The notes below the pieces were generated by a model. It was not told where the DNA came from. It saw nothing but the letters and a program-made list of their open reading frames with translations, and searched no databases. From Cercis canadensis (Eukaryota > Streptophyta > Magnoliopsida > Fabales > Fabaceae): a stretch of 64,000 nucleotides of DNA. The DNA is taken from positions 2,420,440-2,484,439 of the forward strand of contig QAOA01003028.1 in the NCBI GenBank assembly GCA_003255065.1. The letters are read 5' to 3'. Shown piece after piece: positions 13,241 to 25,252 of the stretch. Each line of letters begins with the position of its first letter. Position 1 is the stretch's first letter. The translations under genes were made by a program, and so were the position numbers.

Positions 13241-14120
13241 GGTTGCAGGTTCTCTATGTCTCTCTCCCTTCGTCTCCAAACTCGTCAAGTTCAAAATTGA
13301 AGTGCAGGAGCGAGTTCAGGACCTGGTCCAAAGAGGCCAAAGACCAGGGAAGAGGGAGGAGCAAAGGGAGAGAAAAAGAGAAAAAAGAAAGAGGGGGGTT
13401 TTTGCAAACGAAGGGTAGGTTTTATAAACAACGGGGTGGATCTGGTTCTCGCTTAGACTTGGACCTCGGTTGCAACGTCGGCTTGCCGTCCGTGACAAGT
13501 GGGACTCTCAACTGGGACCTATCTCACAAATCAACGGCTATGATGCAACTTGTGGGTGGCTGCCCACTGGCTGCAACCCTTCGCCACCACTACCCCTTTC
13601 GTCATTAAATTCCATTAATTTGTTTTTACTATTTCTTAATTATAATTTTCTTCTTTTAAGCAACAGTTCTTACTCTTTCTCTTTCATATTTATAGGATAA
13701 ATACGAGATCGTAGTCCAAGTTCGTGGAAATCTAGTCCCTTTTTTTTTTTTTTTTTTTTTCCANCCCTTTTTTTTTTTTTCCTTTTCATTTTTCACTGTT
13801 TTGTAGGAGATAAGTGTTAAAGTTCCCTGTTGTTCTTATCCTCTTTAATTTTCAACCTCAAGAGAATGCTCATGAATTAACTATCCTAATCAGTCCCCAT
13901 TAATTGCTTGAGAGCAATCATATACCCAGTTTTTAAAGCTCAAGAGGTTCTTAGGATTTCAAATTAAATTTTAGTGTACCTACTCTTGTTAATTATGATG
14001 TTATTATAGTAGAATTATTAACAACTTAAATGCCTAGTATTTTTTATATACAAATTTCTTAAACACATTAATGGAGAATCAAATCAAATTTTTTTTTGGC
14101 CTTAGCTTATGTTAATTGCT

Positions 14121-14259
14121 TAATCAATACAATTCCAACTTGGTGTAGGCTGTAGCTCCAACATCTCCTTGCAAACTTTCTTTTATTAANTAATCAGTAC
14201 AATTCCAACTTGGTGAAGGCTGTAGCTCCAACATCTCCTTGCAAACTTTCTTTTATTAA
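14121..14259. repeat. 69-bp direct duplication across an N
   Basis: Bases 14121-14189 and 14191-14259 differ at only two positions and are separated by the N at 14190. Two allele-like differences over 69 bp fit two haplotype reads or contig ends placed end to end. A true tandem duplication would not explain the N. Confidence 0.8.
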
Positions 14260-14574
14260 AAAAGGAGAGTATATTTGTGATATTCTACAGAAGTAAATAA
14301 TACTAATTATATCATTTCTGTTAGTTAAGAAACATTAGGTACTCGGTACTCATCAATATTGCTGTATTTTATTAATAAGCTATTTGATGACTCATCATTG
14401 GGAAAAAAGTAAAATTTTAACTAAATCAGTGTTGCTAATAAGTAATAATAATAATAACAACAACAACATTCATAAGTAAAATACATGAAAGCAAAAACAT
14501 GACATGTTTGTAGCTTGGGAAGAGTGGAAAGACACGCAAATTTGAGTGGTTCCAAACTTGTGATCTCATCCGAC

Positions 14575-14904
14575 GGCAATTTGATTGAAATAATACATTT
14601 AGACAAATTATTTATATATATATGACACTTTTTAAATTATTTAAGTAAAATGGGCACTTTTAAATATTTTAATAATATTTCAATCAAAGTTTAAACACGC
14701 TTTTGATAAAAGTGTGACCTAATTTTGGGAAAAGCGTTATCATTTTTTGGAAAAAAAATGTGACCTATTTTTGACAAAAACGTGTTTAAACTTTGATTAA
14801 AAAATTAATAAAATATTTAAAAGTGTTCATTTTATGTAAATAGTTTAAAAGTACCCTATTTGTATAAATAGTTTGTACATATATATTATTTTAATCAAAT
14901 TGTC
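14575..14904. mobile_element. Mutator-like MITE with 10-bp target duplication
   Basis: The element opens with GGCAATTTGATTGAAATAAT and closes with the inverted counterpart AATCAAATTGTC. Inverted similarity continues for well over 100 bp inward (for example CAAAGTTTAAACACG against CGTGTTTAAACTTTG). It is flanked on both sides by CTCATCCGAC (14565-14574 and 14905-14914), a perfect 10-bp direct repeat. A 9-10 bp target duplication with long terminal inverted repeats is typical of Mutator-type MITEs. It has no coding capacity. Confidence 0.85.
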
Positions 14905-16411
14905 CTCATCCGACTCTTGTAAATGAACACACAATATACAGCATTAAACATATAGATTACAATAGAGTTATTTTTAAAAAAAAAGCCACGCCATCTTTTT
15001 AAATGACGAATAACTTCCAAGGTTTTCAACAAAAACAAAAACGTTAGAATAACGTTTCTTCCACCGAATCCAGTAGAAAACAATAGCTTTGCTTTGATAT
15101 GAAAATGTGCATCTTTTAAATTGTTGACCTGAAATAGATATAATAATTCCGGCATAAGCATTATTGATTTAAAAAAAAAAGCCATCAGTGTTTAATTATT
15201 AAGAAATTTTGTGAGTGGGTCTATTTAAATTTTAAAGAATTCAATTTGGAACCAACAAGTAGCATCTTCTTTATTAAAGGTTACTTTTAATTTCAAATTC
15301 TCGTGAAACAATTATGTTTTGGTGGCAAATAAATATTAACTAGTTGCAATCGATACAATGTACAAATAATTATGTAACACAAAAAAAATCAAGTTTGTAA
15401 AGAGAGAAAAAAATATAAAAAAAGTAACAAAAAGATAAAAGCAATACAAGAATTATAAATATATTTACTCATAAAAAAAAAAATTCTTTTAAATTTATAT
15501 AGCGATGAAAAGGAACGTTGCATGTTTTTCACGATCACAAACTGGGTGAGGTCAAAAGTGGCATTTTGATTTGAAGCCACCGCCACGTCAATCTTTGCCG
15601 GTCAACGTTGTACTTTGGAATTTCGGGTGCGTCTTGACGCGGAATTTTGACTTGCTTTATATCACAAGGAAAGGAAAGAGAGAGGGAAATGGGGAGGAAA
15701 ATATATCCATTACAGTGAAATAATATTTCAAATGAAGTGCTAATTCCGTTTACTCTAATGGACAAAAGTCAAATTAATTAATTAACAAAAATTCTGACTT
15801 TCATGCTCAATTTCCCTCTCTAACACATAAGAATAGATCGAAAATAAAGTACATAATCGTACAACTCATTCACAGCTTTAGTTCAGTTTAGACCGTGTTT
15901 GGTATATAACAATAAACACGCACAAAAGCTGTCTCCAAATATAATAAAGTGGTATATGACAGTATGCACACCCCAACATATAGAGCTGCGCAGAAAGTGA
16001 TCAATATTAGAAAACTAGTTATAAATCAGTGTTCCTCCACGATAGCAGTCAATTCTATCATAATTCTGGATTAGTTGCTCACTTTTCATATTCTGTAGTG
16101 CTTATCCATTATACATTATGAAGGGGCAAAAACTTCATTGGATGGAAATTCTTGCAAACCAGAATTGCAAATTCTATTGATAGCTCAGTTACAAGTGTTG
16201 GGGGAATACAAAGAATGAATTAAATATAATAGAATAAACTAAGAAATGAACAACACAACAAGAAGATAAAAATTGCAAGCGCCGTGGCCAAAATTTCAAC
16301 AGGACGATTATCCTGTTGGCTCCTAGAGCAGCTTGTGAGTAAAGATTAGAGGAATGCAATAGAAAAGGAAGGATAGAAAGGTCAAAATGTGGTATGTACA
16401 GTTCCAGCCAA

Positions 16412-19400
16412 TTACTTTCGGTAATCTGCATGGAGGAAGCTCTCATACAGTGTCCCAGTGAGTGTCTTGCTGATATCATTCCAATTCTGGACCTGACTCG
16501 ATATGGACCCTTTATGTATCTTCACCTGACGACTCTTTAAATCTCTTCGAGGAACCTTAAGAAAATCTTGAACGTCCAATAATTTCTGAAACCAAAAAAG
16601 ACAATTTTAAAGTTAAGAGGTTTCCAAGAGAGAAAGGAAGATGAAGTAAATACTGTGCATTATTTAATGTGACTTACGGTGCGGTTTTTGACAACATCCT
16701 CGTAGTATACGATAATGTGCCTGGTGCTCTTGAAATATTCCAACGCCTTGGTGGTGGTATCATTCACTTGCTTTAGTTGAGAAATCAGCAATGTTGAGTT
16801 GATTACAGGCTTGTATTTTGCAAGTATCTCTGCCTGAAAGCATTCCTCATCAAGTCAGAACCCAGTGACATAAAATAACAACTAACTTTGGTAGAACAAT
16901 ACATCAACTACAACTTGATAATCTTGTATCTCAATTAGACGCACATACACATGCATGACCGGAGACATTCAATTGCACACAAGAGTGATACCTCGTGAGG
17001 TGAATGGACGTGAGACTTGTGAGTCCCATTTAATAGCTTAGCATCTTTATCATATTGATTTGCAATTACAGAAATCATCCTACGCAGAAGATTCCTTCGG
17101 AAAAGAAAGATAATTGAAACACCACGTGTTATGAAGTACTCGGCTATTTGTTCATGATGCTGCACCAATCCCTGCATAAGATTCAAACATATGATATCCC
17201 ACATCTATTACATTTTCAAGACATGCATGCATAGAGCAGAAGCTGATGGCATGACATAAGATAGCTATACCAACTTTTGGGTAAGTCTAAAATACATAAA
17301 AGCACAATATGTTTAGGGCAATACAAATGTCAATTGACAGAAACTTGAATTTTGACTTACAACAGCAAGAAACATAAGCAAAGTAAAATTCAAATATCAA
17401 ATGAGCAGTGCAGTAACAATTCATTTAGCGCCACCAAATGTCTTCTTAAAAGGTTGTGCCACATAAATAAAATTGTCAAGTAATTGAAAAACAGCCTAGA
17501 CTGCAATTTGCTTATGAAAATCACCACTATCATGCTTAGACCAAGAAAATAGAAATGCTTTTCCGCTGCTTTACATGGAAAGTAGTTTCAATTTCCATGC
17601 TAATTCTCTCTTATATCAGGTTTTGAATAAATTAGCATTTCATTATTGTAACTGCAAAGCTACAAACCCAAGTAATCATTTCTATTGAAGCAAAACGTGA
17701 GGGATTACATCAACAAGAGAATCTTCCCAACCCTTAGCAGACATTCATGCGTATTCACTACATACTCATAGGTCCCTCCTCTTAAAGAATGTTTTAACAT
17801 TATTCCAATTATATAACTTTAGTCTTCAGTGAGAAATTAGTCCATTAGTCTGTAAAATGAACTCCATGACTACTACTTTTCCCTTCCTAATCCAGGAGTA
17901 AAATGAGATAAAAGACAATTGACACCATCCCTTTAACACTGGACCACCAACCACCCTGATCCATGTTGTGGGAAAGTATTCTGCTACAGGAAAGAACAAC
18001 CTCAAATTTTGCTCAACATTCACCATCCGATGATATGTCATCATATTTGATCAATGCACAAAATTCATCTGGGAAGCAGCCATAACAACAACAGCTTAAT
18101 AAGAAAGCTAAAGAAAAATGTAAGAACATGAAACAAGGTCCATGTCTGTGTGCATCAATCTCTGAGTGTGTGTAGGGGTTGGGGAGAAAGAGAGTTAAGG
18201 CTTTTTCCTATATAATATGGCTATGCAGTTAATACAAGGTAGAGAAAACAGCAACAGGATACATTTATCTCAGATAAGCAACAGATTAGTTTTCAGGAAA
18301 TATATATTGGCCTCCCTAGAAATCCCACATTTGCTAACTGAGGTGCTAACTTTGGTAAAATGTAGCTTGAAAGAAATTGTTGGGTTCTTCTTGCAGGCAT
18401 ACCTGCAAATTATGGGTTGCATTCTCAAGCATCAGATTATTCTGCTCTATTCCATTTCATTTGGGTAGCTCAAAGGAGATTTTGTCTTGAAATCTTATCA
18501 CATTACCTAAAAGAATTTAGTGTCCTTCTGAAAGTTACACTGAAGACACAAAACCGTGTAAACAAATGGGAATATTCCCTCTGTCTTGAAATCTAATCCC
18601 AGATTATATAACTAACAAAATCATGCTTTCTAAAAGTTTAACTCTACCAGGGAAATTGCTTTGTACCTTATATTGGATGAAGGTAGAAGTAGGAATTCTG
18701 CACATATCAAGCTTTTTTACCACCATTCAGAGGTAGCATCACTCATCAACTAAAACCATCCTCTTTTAGGCCTAACCCAAGTAAATTATTGATAATGATA
18801 CTGACTGCCATTCAACCCATATATGTTCATTACTTTTACACACTGGAAACCTGTGTTATTCAACCGAGGATATGTTTTGTTCCATTTCTTTTCTTTAAGC
18901 TTCTGGTGGGAGATAATATCAGAATCCGCAAGCAGTTCAAGATTCACAGTAATTATACATGCTACATGTTCTAATTGTCTACAGACACCACAAGTGTTTT
19001 ACAACACCCAGTCATTATATATAAGAAAAGAATTTATCTACTTCTCAATCAATATCAAAGGGTGACAAAGAAAAATGTCAAGCTAGACAAATATTTATTA
19101 TAGATAAGGACACCAATAAATAGAAAAACCTTTACCTGATTAAGCATCCACTTCAAGCCAACTGCAGCTGTGCACTCATTTTTTGAAGCACTGCTGAGCC
19201 AGTCTAGATTATAAATTTTATCTAGAGTCTCTGAAATTGTTGAGAAATTACTCCTCCTCACTTTAACAGAGAAAATTTCCCCGTTAGAGCTTATGTTAGT
19301 ATGATTGTTTAGAAACGTCTCAAACCATCCACTCCCAGATCTCTGCATTGACAAAATGGCAAAATTTCGCACAGGATTGCAGGCACACTCATCCCTAGAA

Positions 19401-20026
19401 TTAACCCACCAAAGAAGCAATATTAGTAAAATTCAAACAGACACTGTAACTAAAACCCAACTTAATTAGTATCATACCTGCTGTAAGTTTTGGGTTTTGG
19501 GTAGTGCAGGTAAGGAATTTCCCAAGGTTCAATGTTAGGTTCTGGGCATGGCTTTTTGACGACTTGAATATCTAAAAATCCTGTCTTGTTGCGAGTGCTA
19601 ATCTGCTTTAGGCAAATAGTGCATATATACACGCCACAAACCATTGCAGAGACCAATACGGCCATCCTCCACACCAATGTAGACTTCTTCGAAGCCTTTA
19701 TAAGGAAAATATCCGTAATCAGAGACAAGGAGATTTTCATTTGTTTTATAGCCAAAAATTACGACGAGGGGCTGATCTCAGCTGATTCAATTGAGCCAAT
19801 CAGCTGCTACAGAAATATAGTCTTCTATCCAATCAAAAGCCGAATACGGACAAACCCATGATCATTGAGCTTTTAAAACGTGGATTATTCGTTGGGATTA
19901 TTTATCAATCAGATCGAACAATTTCACATGCCACCCCATTTAAAAAAATTATTACAAACAGAATCGTTTACCTCATTTTTGGAAAAAAAAACTAACCTTA
20001 GCGAAGGAACATAGATCATCGGCCAT
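16412..20026 (-). CDS. type II membrane sulfotransferase-like P-loop protein
   Basis: Six minus-strand exons: 20026-19997, 19695-19478, 19394-19136, 17171-16992, 16833-16678 and 16585-16412. They join to 338 residues in one frame. A short cytosolic N-terminus is followed by a membrane anchor (about residues 17-39), then a lumenal catalytic part. A 5'-PAPS-binding-like segment, ILSMQRSGSGWFETF, lies at about 95-109. A 3'-phosphate-like strand with VSIIFLFRRNLLRRMIS lies at about 186-202. The C-terminus ends HADYRK. This matches the plant 'nodulation protein-related' P-loop family (relatives of Arabidopsis At4g34420 and At3g50620), which is distantly related to NodH-type sulfotransferases. It is likely Golgi-located; the substrate is unknown. 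The first exon codes only ten residues, so the start is the least certain part. Intron 3 is long, about 2 kb. Confidence 0.88.
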
Positions 20027-21909
20027 TGTCGGAGAGCTCAAAAGGAAAGCGAAGGAAAAGGCATTGGGCAGCTGGGAAAACTCACTTGGCTCCTAATTTT
20101 TCTACAGCTTTTTTTTCAGCTCTCATTGCTGCAACCCACAAAAATTGTAGGAAAAGCAAAAGAGTTTTGATGGGTGTGAGCTTTTCCTCGTGAAGAACAA
20201 AATTATTAGATGCTTCGACCGTTGCACGCTCCCTATTTGTTTATTTCAGATGATGATTTACAAGATTTCTTAATCTAAGACTAACATGCTCTTGACTCAT
20301 GGGTTCGAAGTTGGTTGGAAGTCTCGCCTAGTTGAGCAAGCCCAAACTAAAACGACATCATACTGATACGGTACATTATCATGACAATTTCCAGGAATCC
20401 ACATGTACTAATTGAAAATGAAATAAAATTAAAAAAGGAAGTTGACAAATTCAGGTTTCCCACGTTGCTAGTTGCTACAGTGTTTGCAATCTAAACAGTT
20501 TTTTTTTTTTTTTTAANGTTTTTTTTTTTTGGTAAAGCAAATCTAAACAGCTTAAATTATTAAAGTTAAAAGAAAAGCCAGTGTGTATTTAAAACTGTCT
20601 TGAGTAATTGTTGGGCTTGACCTTTGCTTCTTAACTTTTCATCAAGCCTTTACTTCGAAAATAATTATCCATAGTGATTTTTGCTTTATTAATTTTTCAA
20701 TTAGCGACATAAAAGTCAAAATTCTTTCCAATATTTAATTCATCTTATCCTTTTATACTTTAGTGACACATCAATGATGATGATCATTGCAAATTGCTTT
20801 TAATAAAGGAATGCAGCTAACTTTTGCCAAAAATAAAAATAAAAAAATTGCTGGCGCTGCTAATATTTTGGCATAAAATCTGTTTACTTTACCAATTAGA
20901 TTTATTCATGGCAAAAAAAAAAAAATTGATTAATTTTTTCTAAATTGTTGAAATGAAATATGGGCAAAGGCAAAAGAGCTTCAAAATCCACTACTAATTG
21001 AAGTTTTTTTTTTTTTTAAGGGAAGTGGTAGTTTTATTCCAAAAGTTGCAGTAATTGGCATTCCAATTACAACTTACAAACTAACATGATTATTCTTGAT
21101 GACGGATCATGTTAATTGTAACAGGCCAGTTTATTTATTAAACTAATAGTGACACATCCATTGGCAAAAGAAACACGTGGCCTCTCACATATCAATAAGC
21201 CCTTTCTCCCATTGATTGGCTATCAGACAAAAGCAATGACCCTAATCTCCGGCATATTGCTCTGGTAGGTGATATCAACTTTTTTCCATTTTCAATAAGG
21301 TTCATGAAATCATCTTTGTTTCTAACACAAATTTTGCTTAGCAAAGCAAACAATTTGTGAAGTAATTTTTGCATAAAATTTATTTATATATCGTTACTCG
21401 AGTAGAAAGCTACCATTTATGGCGAATAGCTACAACATATTTTCTAACCAAATACATGTATGTGATTGTGGTTGGGTTTATGGATTAGCATAAACCAACT
21501 ATTAGCCTCATAAACAATTTTGACATAAACTTGCATGCCAACTGGCCATTTATGGGCTGGGTTCAGTTTAAACATGTAAAATGACAAATGGGCATCTAGT
21601 ATTGCAATTTGCAATACGCATGTTTCTTATCGGACGGTCCTCAAAAGTCTAATCCAATCCATTGACAGAGTCCATTTTCATCTCTAGTCCAATTCGCAAC
21701 TTGATTATGATGTGTGTGTAAGCCCATGTACATTGGTCCATGAGCTATTACTCACGGGTTGGTCTTCAGCTTCAGGTCAATGACTTTTTGGTTCTTGGAT
21801 AGATAAGCTAAAGGACTTAGAAATGTGCTTAGCTAACCAGTAACAAAGTGCCATGAAGAGAAAAGGTAATAGCAACCATTCTAACTCATGCTTTAACCGA
21901 ACTCTTCCA
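20027..21909. other. intergenic; promoter region of two divergent genes
   Basis: Lies between the start of the minus-strand sulfotransferase-like gene and the first carboxylesterase gene, so it holds both promoters. It includes an N (20517) between two T-tracts flanked by repeated AATCTAAACAG. A 60-codon minus-strand frame at 21192-21374 shows no recognisable domain. I see nothing else that can be named. Confidence 0.5.
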
Positions 21910-21916
21910 TATAAAA
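21910..21916 (+). promoter_or_regulatory. TATA box of carboxylesterase gene 1
   Basis: TATAAAA about 125 bp upstream of the ATG at 22035, followed by a short CT-rich leader. Motif and spacing fit a plant core promoter. Confidence 0.5.
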
Positions 21917-22034
21917 CCAAGATGCTTTATTCACATTCCCTTTGACTAGTGGTTGCAGATAAGTCCTTTTCTTTATATGATGTTCACCTTAAACTGCAAC
22001 CTCTCTATCTCTGCCTCAACAATTTCTTTCTTTA

Positions 22035-22979
22035 ATGGCTTCAGCCAGTAACGAAATCCTCCATGATTTCTCACCATTCTTCAGAGTGTACAAAGACGGG
22101 CGCACAGAGAAGAAGAACGACTTTCTCCCTCCGGGTCATATCCCCACGGGTTTAGATCCAACCAGTCAAGTTCCCACGGGTCTAGACCCAAAAACCGGGA
22201 TTCAAACCAAAGACGTGGTCATTTCAACCGAAACTGGTGTTTCCGCCCGAATCTTCTTACCGAAAACAACCACACCCGGTCAAAAGTTGCCGCTTCTAGT
22301 TCATTACCATGGTGGGGGTTTCTGCATCGGATCACCCTTCGACGCATTAACTCATAATTTTCTCACTTCTCTCGTCACCTTCACCAACGCGGTTGCTGTC
22401 TCGGTTGACTATAGGCTAGCTCCGGAACACAGACTACCAATCGCGTACGATGATTCATGGGCTGCGTTGCAGTGGATTGCTACCCACTCAACTGGACAAG
22501 GCCCTGAACCGTGGCTCAACGAGCATGCAGATCTTAAGCGGGTTTTCTTGGTGGGTGAGAGCGCTGGGGCCAATATTACTCACCACGTGGCAGTCCGAGC
22601 TGGCGCTACGGGATTGGTTGGTTTGAATATAATTGGTTTGATTATAGTGCACCCGTTCTTCGGTAACACGGAGGTTGATGAGATGTACAAGTTTATCTGT
22701 CCAACAAGTTCTGGTCGTGATGACGACCCGAAACTGAATCCAGCAGTGGACCCGGACCTGCCAAAGTTGGGCTGTGATAAGGTGCTGATTTGTGTGGCCG
22801 AGAAAGATAGGCTGAAAGAAAGAGGTGTGGCGTATTATGAGATTTTGAGGAACAGTGGTTGGGGTGGTACTGTGAAATTTGTGGAAACCAAAGGGGAGGA
22901 CCATTGCTTTCACGTCTTCAACCCCGACAAAGCTGCCCTGTTGCTCAATCAAATGGCTGATTTTATTATTACATCTTAG
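22035..22979 (+). CDS. CXE: carboxylesterase CXE, array copy 1 (CXE12/13-like)
   Basis: Intronless, 314 residues. Plant CXE alpha/beta-hydrolase of the hormone-sensitive-lipase type, expected to hydrolyse small carboxylic esters in the cytosol. The oxyanion-hole motif HGGGF is at residues 92-96. The nucleophile elbow is GESAG (Ser176) instead of the usual GDSAG. Asp258 (VAEKD) and His290 (EDHCF) complete the triad. YRLAPEH (126-132) is intact. An N-terminal insertion carries PTGLDP twice (residues 37-42 and 47-52), a small internal duplication absent from the other four copies. Head of a same-strand array of five. The ATG gives the usual short CXE N-terminus ending in FFRVYKDGR. The natural substrate cannot be told from sequence; it is not a GID1 receptor because the catalytic His is present. 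Confidence 0.95.
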   Translation: MASASNEILHDFSPFFRVYKDGRTEKKNDFLPPGHIPTGLDPTSQVPTGLDPKTGIQTKDVVISTETGVSARIFLPKTTTPGQKLPLLVHYHGGGFCIGSPFDALTHNFLTSLVTFTNAVAVSVDYRLAPEHRLPIAYDDSWAALQWIATHSTGQGPEPWLNEHADLKRVFLVGESAGANITHHVAVRAGATGLVGLNIIGLIIVHPFFGNTEVDEMYKFICPTSSGRDDDPKLNPAVDPDLPKLGCDKVLICVAEKDRLKERGVAYYEILRNSGWGGTVKFVETKGEDHCFHVFNPDKAALLLNQMADFIITS

Positions 22980-23332
22980 TTCGTGGGCGTTTCCAATCTT
23001 GTACTTTGTTTATTCCCATTCCACATGGTTATTAGGCAAGATTTTCAAAATAACTACACCTCACCACTTGTTTCTGCAATTGCTCTATAACCATATTGTT
23101 CAACTATTGAGAAATGAAAAGCACATGTAAGACAGTTGTGATGGCGAGCTCTAATGTCACGCCAAGTAAATATTATGATGTTCATCAATTAATTTTTCTC
23201 TATTTGAAACTCATCCCAAGATAAAAAAATAAAAAAATATTGCAAATAATAGCAAACAATTTTTAATCAAATAGTATTAAAATGGTCTCAAAATTTATAA
23301 ATTTTAAGGAATTATATATTATTATATAGATA

Positions 23333-23455
23333 TTTCATACTATATTAACGTGACAAGTATACGTTATTTTTATATTTTATTAGATATAAAATATAATTTA
23401 TCTTATTTTTTCTAACAATTTTATTATACATTTATCATTCATACGTTAATTACTC
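23333..23455 (+). repeat. dispersed AT-rich repeat, copy 1
   Basis: Shares a recognisable core (ACGTGAYAARTATACG, then a TTTTTATATTTTATTA run and AATATAATTTATCTTATTTT) with 52598-52752 and, inverted, with 28122-28261. Probably a small non-autonomous DNA transposon; ends are not defined in this copy. Confidence 0.55.
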
Positions 23456-24452
23456 AATTTTAGTTCTTTCTCCAAACTTCCATTTCTTTTAGCAGTGTGA
23501 ATAACTGGTAGAGAAAGATCTGAGCTTTGATACCCTTTGGTTCAACTGGTTCTTTACATATGTCATTCAATCTGCATTGGATAGTTAGGACCCTCAATTT
23601 TGATGTAATTAATTCATTTGGTGTTTTGGGCAAATGTTTGATGTGACCCCTAACTTCTGAACAGTTCTTATTCAATAGTATTGTTAGAGTCTATGGTAGG
23701 GGAAAATGATAAAATTCTTTTGCATTATACGGTTTATGCAATTACTCTTTTACTTGGTCAGTATGAGGCCCTTAATTTCAAGGATTGTATGTCCACCTTA
23801 AGACAAATCTTGGATATCATTGACAATCTTGCTTTTGTAATTGTGCATTTTTTACCATTAGAGTTACTCTTTGGAACGTATAACAACTACAAAATTCCAT
23901 TTTTTTTTTCTCAAAGATCTAATCATTGTAGCATGAAATCAAATTAAGTATATCTTAGCATGAATGAGAATTTAAATGTGCATTTGAGATAGGGTTTTAC
24001 AATTTCATAATTTCAAATTTTATTATCCTTTGCAATGTTTGTGTAGTAATTAATGTCCTGCTTATTTTAACATGTATCTATATTTTAGAAGAGATTAGTT
24101 TAGTTTATCATAATTTACACACATATAAATACAATTGTGTGTCTGTGTGGTCCATTAAATAGTTAGGTCATTTTGTGTATGTGTCAGATCAACTGGTTTA
24201 ATTGTGAATCATATTTATTTGCATACCCTACACTAATAAATTAGGGTGATAGGCTAGGGATGTTGTAGTCTTATGTTTCCCTAATGTGACATATCGTGGG
24301 GAAATGGACTAGACGATGTGCATACACCCGAATTCCTAAATGGTATCACCCCGTCCGGCCTCCAAAAACACATATTAGTACTGAAGCTGGGCGTACTTGT
24401 CATGTTATTAAGGAACATAGATCAGCGGAATGAATTATGCAATTGAACAATA

Positions 24453-25252
24453 TTGATAATCTCCCAACTTGGGAGATATGTTATGGAGGGAAAAGTTATT
24501 TCTGGCAGTAACATAAGAGAAAAAATGTTCATTCCAAGGATGAACCTGACATCCTCTGATAAGAGGTTGTCTTTTAGACTACAGAGGAGACAATTTCCCC
24601 TCCAAGTTTGTTTTGTCATGTCAATAAATAAGAGTCAAGGTCAATCTCTGTCGCATGTTGGATTATATCTACCAAAACCAGTCTTCAGTCATGGACAATT
24701 CTATGTGGCTTTTTCGAGGGTTAGAACAAGAAGTGGCTTCAAGGTTCTGGCGATCGATTCAAATGGGAGTTCTATAACAAACACCACAAATGTTGTCTTC
24801 AAAGAGGTGTTCCATAAAATACTCAAAACGGTAATACGAAAATTATAATATATCATGTCTGTATATACACAGGTAAACTTCAAAGATTCAATCCTATACA
24901 TTCTAATTATACCAATGTTGCAATTCCAGGGTCAGAGCAAGTTCGTATAGACTTTGATGAAGACGATGATAGTCTCATTTTCAATCATACACAATAGGTA
25001 ATTTTAATATATCATTAACTTATTTTGAATTGGTGTAATGCACTTTTCAAAGTTTATATGGATTCATGATTGATTATTTTAATATATTACATCTGTAAAC
25101 CAAAATACGAAATCCAACATTTTTATATTTACTTAGCTTATAGTTATATAATTTATGCTTATATGATCACATAAATTCAATACCACATCCCGTTGCCTGG
25201 GTCTCAATCCTGCCGCCCAGTGGCCCGCGCACCAGCACAGGAATAGTACTAG
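24453..25252 (+). mobile_element. decayed Helitron 3' end with helicase fragment
   Basis: The frame at 24453-24848 matches the C-terminal part of the PIF1-like helicase of plant Helitrons. It has QLGRYVMEGKVISG, VFIPRMN-like MFIPRMN, RRQFPLQVCF, the helicase motif INKSQGQSL, VGLYLPKPVFSHGQFYVAFSR, and NVVFKEVFHKI at the end. About 400 bp further on, a GC-rich imperfect hairpin (about 25209-25241) lies just before CTAG (25249-25252), which is followed by T. That arrangement is the standard Helitron 3' terminus. No 5' terminus or Rep domain was found, so this is a 5'-truncated, non-autonomous remnant. Confidence 0.75.

Larger units (their letters stand above)
13241..16411. other. intergenic between RBP47 and sulfotransferase-like genes
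   Basis: Begins with the shared GA/CT-rich leader and promoter of RBP47 (minus strand). It then holds a long T-tract with an N (13741-13790), an N-separated duplication (14121-14259), a short AT/AC trinucleotide run (14443-14470) and one well-defined MITE (14575-14904). No gene is recognised in 14905-16411. Its right end is the 3' flank of the minus-strand sulfotransferase-like gene. Confidence 0.55.

Noticed and set aside
12902..13608. Plus-strand frames opposite exon 1 and the leader of RBP47
   Set aside because: Leu/His-rich translations mirror the CAG/CTG repeats of the polyQ-coding exon.
14443..14470. Regular AATAAT and AACAAC triplets considered as a CRISPR-like or structured repeat
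   Set aside because: A simple trinucleotide microsatellite; there are no spacers.
20270..20345. GGGTTCGAAG motif resembling a tRNA or SINE B box
   Set aside because: No matching A box at the right distance and no tRNA-like fold; too little to call.
21192..21374. 60-codon minus-strand frame in the copy 1 upstream region
   Set aside because: Superficially protein-like but no recognisable family, no start context, and too short to support.
22488..22952. 154-codon minus-strand frame opposite carboxylesterase copy 1 (similar ones oppose copies 4 and 5)
   Set aside because: Antisense of conserved coding sequence; recurrence in siblings follows from shared codons, not a second gene.
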